Under the pieces are notes generated by a model that did no database searches, had not been told where the DNA came from, and saw only the letters and a program-made list of their open reading frames with translations. DNA of 64,000 nucleotides, taken from CAVVAL01 sp963740215 (GTDB lineage: Bacteria; Actinomycetota; Actinomycetes; Mycobacteriales; Cryptosporangiaceae). This document shows positions 62,589 through 64,000 of this stretch, piece by piece; position 1 is the first letter of the stretch; the number at the start of each line of letters is the position of its first letter. Both the position numbers and the translations under genes were made by a program. The stretch is taken from contig CAVUDJ010000019.1 in assembly GCA_963740215.1 (NCBI GenBank), positions 2,108,001-2,172,000 of the forward strand. Reading direction: 5' to 3'.

Positions 62589-63524
62589 GTGACTGTGCAA
62601 CATCGGTCTCCTCGTCGCCTCGCCTGGGACAGACTCACCCGCGACACGACGGCGTTGGCCGGTGGATTCGTCTTGGCGATGTTCGCGTGCGTGGCGATCT
62701 ACGCCGATCTGATCTCGGCGCTGTACGGCGTCGGCAAGGACGACGCTTTCCCCGAACTGCTCGACGACTACGGGTTTCCGTATGGTGCCTTGGGCGGAGT
62801 GAGTGCGGAGCACTGGTTTGGCATAGAGCCAGGCGTCGGCCGCGACGTCTTCATTCAGCTCGTCTACGGCGCCCGCACATCGCTGGGCATCGCAGGCGTC
62901 AGCGCCCTACTGGCCGTGGTCATCGGGACGGTCGTCGGCATGGTCGCGGGCCATCTGGGCGGCTGGGTCGACTCCTTTCTAACCTGGCTCATCGACTTGT
63001 TCCTCGCTTTTCCCTTCGTCATCCTGGCGCTGGCGGTAGTGCCCATCATTAACGGGACCATCACCGGCAACGCGCAGTTGTCACCCGATCCGTCGGTACG
63101 CATAGTCTCGGTGGTGATCGTCCTGGTCGCATTCGGCTGGATGGGCACTGCTCGCCTCGTGCGCGGGCAGGTCCTGTCCCTCCGCGAGCGGGAGTTCGTC
63201 GACGCGGCGCGCGTGGCGGGCGCCGGTGTCGGGAGCATCCTGTTCCGCGAGCTCCTCCCTAACCTGTGGAGTCCCATCCTGGTGACCCTCTCGATGTCGC
63301 TGCCTGCGTTCATCCAGGTGGAGGCGGCGCTGTCCTTCCTCAGCATCGGGGTCACCGAGCCCGTGCCCGACTGGGGCCGGATGATCTTCTACAGCATCCC
63401 GTACGCGCGCAGCGACTGGGCCTTCACGTTCTTCGCCGGTTCGGCGCTCTTTGCGCTCGTCCTGGCGGCCAACCTCGTCGGCGATGCGGTTCGCGACGCA
63501 CTCGATCCGAGGATCGCGCGATGA
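62589..63524 (+). CDS. DppC/OppC-type ABC transporter permease
   Basis: A 311-residue membrane protein with about six helices. The N-terminal extension (WDRLTRDTTALAGGFVLAMF) is followed by GIEPGVGRDVFIQLVYGART and the permease EAA loop VDAARVAGAGVGSILFRELL, then PNLWSPILV and SIGVTEPVPDWGRM. It forms half of the channel of a peptide/nickel-type importer. The GTG at 62589 follows AAGGGGG at ideal spacing. A TTG one codon earlier is less likely. The binding protein of this family lies at 50926-52662. Confidence 0.9.
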   Translation: MTVQHRSPRRLAWDRLTRDTTALAGGFVLAMFACVAIYADLISALYGVGKDDAFPELLDDYGFPYGALGGVSAEHWFGIEPGVGRDVFIQLVYGARTSLGIAGVSALLAVVIGTVVGMVAGHLGGWVDSFLTWLIDLFLAFPFVILALAVVPIINGTITGNAQLSPDPSVRIVSVVIVLVAFGWMGTARLVRGQVLSLREREFVDAARVAGAGVGSILFRELLPNLWSPILVTLSMSLPAFIQVEAALSFLSIGVTEPVPDWGRMIFYSIPYARSDWAFTFFAGSALFALVLAANLVGDAVRDALDPRIAR

Positions 63525-64000
63525 GGGCGGGCTGGGAGGGCGCGCTCCGCTACCTGGTGCGTCGGCTGTCAATCTCCGTCGTCACCCTCGCCGCCGTGAG
63601 CGTGGGGACGTTCGGTCTGTTCTTCGCGATCCCGGCCGATCCGGCCGCGCTGCAGTGCGGCCAGCAGTGCACGCCCGCGCAGCACGAGCAGGTCAGGCAC
63701 ACCCTCGGACTCGATCGCCCTCTGCCCGAGCAGTACGTAGAGTTCATGGCCGGCATCGTCGCGGGCCGCACGATCACCACCGAAGACACCGTCACTGAGT
63801 GCTCAGCACCATGCCTCGGCTACTCGTTCCGGACGTTCGAGCCGGTCACCGACATGATTGCCCGTTCGCTCCCGATCACCATGAGCCTGGTGGTCGGGGC
63901 TGCCGTGCTGTGGCTCACGCTCGGGATCGCCATCGGAATCCTCGCGGCCTCACGGCAGGGTACGTGGATCGACCGGGCGGCCATCGGCACCGCCGTCGCC
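63521..64000 (+). CDS. DppB/OppB-type ABC transporter permease, cut by the right edge
   Basis: The first 160 codons are visible. The ATG overlaps the stop of the DppC-type gene (ATGA). LRYLVRRLSISVVTLAAVSV is the first helix, then GLDRPLPEQYVEFMAGIVAG as in DppB. The loop holds four cysteines (CGQQC and TECSAPC), unusual for this family and possibly outside the membrane. SLPITMSLVVGAAVLWLTLG begins the transmembrane core. The ATPase genes should follow beyond the window. Confidence 0.88.
   Translation, partial: MRAGWEGALRYLVRRLSISVVTLAAVSVGTFGLFFAIPADPAALQCGQQCTPAQHEQVRHTLGLDRPLPEQYVEFMAGIVAGRTITTEDTVTECSAPCLGYSFRTFEPVTDMIARSLPITMSLVVGAAVLWLTLGIAIGILAASRQGTWIDRAAIGTAVA

Noticed and set aside
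1..64000. tRNA, rRNA, CRISPR array, prophage or conjugative element
   Set aside because: Reading by eye I found no clover-leaf sequence, rRNA segment, regularly spaced repeats, integrase, capsid or relaxase genes. A dedicated RNA search would be needed to exclude small RNAs.

Overview
The window is very GC-rich, with GTG and TTG starts, tightly packed genes and many one- and two-component regulators. It carries an AfsR/SARP-type regulator, LAL-type LuxR regulators, a DUF5999 protein, an ECF sigma factor and DasR-like boxes upstream of a chitinase. This is the signature of a chromosome from a soil-type filamentous actinomycete (Streptomyces/Micromonospora/Streptosporangium-like). The sequence does not settle the family. 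I see no rRNA, tRNA, CRISPR array, intact IS element or phage.

Layout. (1) 0-4.2 kb: DoxX-like membrane protein, beta-propeller lipoprotein, PHP phosphoesterase and two small membrane proteins. (2) 4.5-14.8 kb: an unusual metabolic island. It has the two halves of RibD as separate genes, GTP cyclohydrolase II (ribA), a membrane sulfatase, a flippase-like protein, a methyltransferase, a GT4 glycosyltransferase, a PTPS-fold protein with an altered active site, an MDR dehydrogenase, a CDP-alcohol phosphatidyltransferase, a HAD phosphatase and an FkbM methyltransferase. It looks like a pathway that starts from GTP and ends in a glycosylated or lipid-linked product. (3) 14.8-18.8 kb: MarR/methyltransferase and TetR/DrrAB-type exporter pairs, each with clear palindromic operators. 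(4) 18.8-28.6 kb: secreted GH18 chitinase with DasR-type boxes, a lipoprotein, a LysE/LysG pair and a large secreted GH92 mannosidase. (5) 28.6-37.5 kb: GGDEF-EAL protein, orphan type-1 periplasmic binding protein, NarL-type two-component system, GNAT enzyme and secreted proteins. (6) 37.6-46.8 kb: AfsR-like regulator with a long palindrome inside its gene, CHRD protein, acyl-CoA ligase/TetR pair, a divergent isoprenyl synthase beside an FAD monooxygenase, and an ISL3 transposase remnant. (7) 47-64 kb: AraC/reductase, a DUF5999-IclR-ECF sigma operon, and an oligopeptide-type ABC importer. The importer's binding protein (50.9 kb) and permeases (62.6 kb) are separated by three giant LAL regulators, two of them a recent tandem duplicate, and a second IclR paralogue.

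Reading-frame quality. About 38 single-base frame breaks interrupt otherwise conserved genes. Nearly all are in 0.6-32 kb, plus three in the first LAL copy. Most are +1 insertions, and at least eight share one context (AG becoming AGG, usually CAG to CAGG, on one strand or the other). I therefore read most of them as sequence or assembly errors, not gene decay. Such genes are typed as pseudogene because the frame is broken as given, with the inferred full extent.
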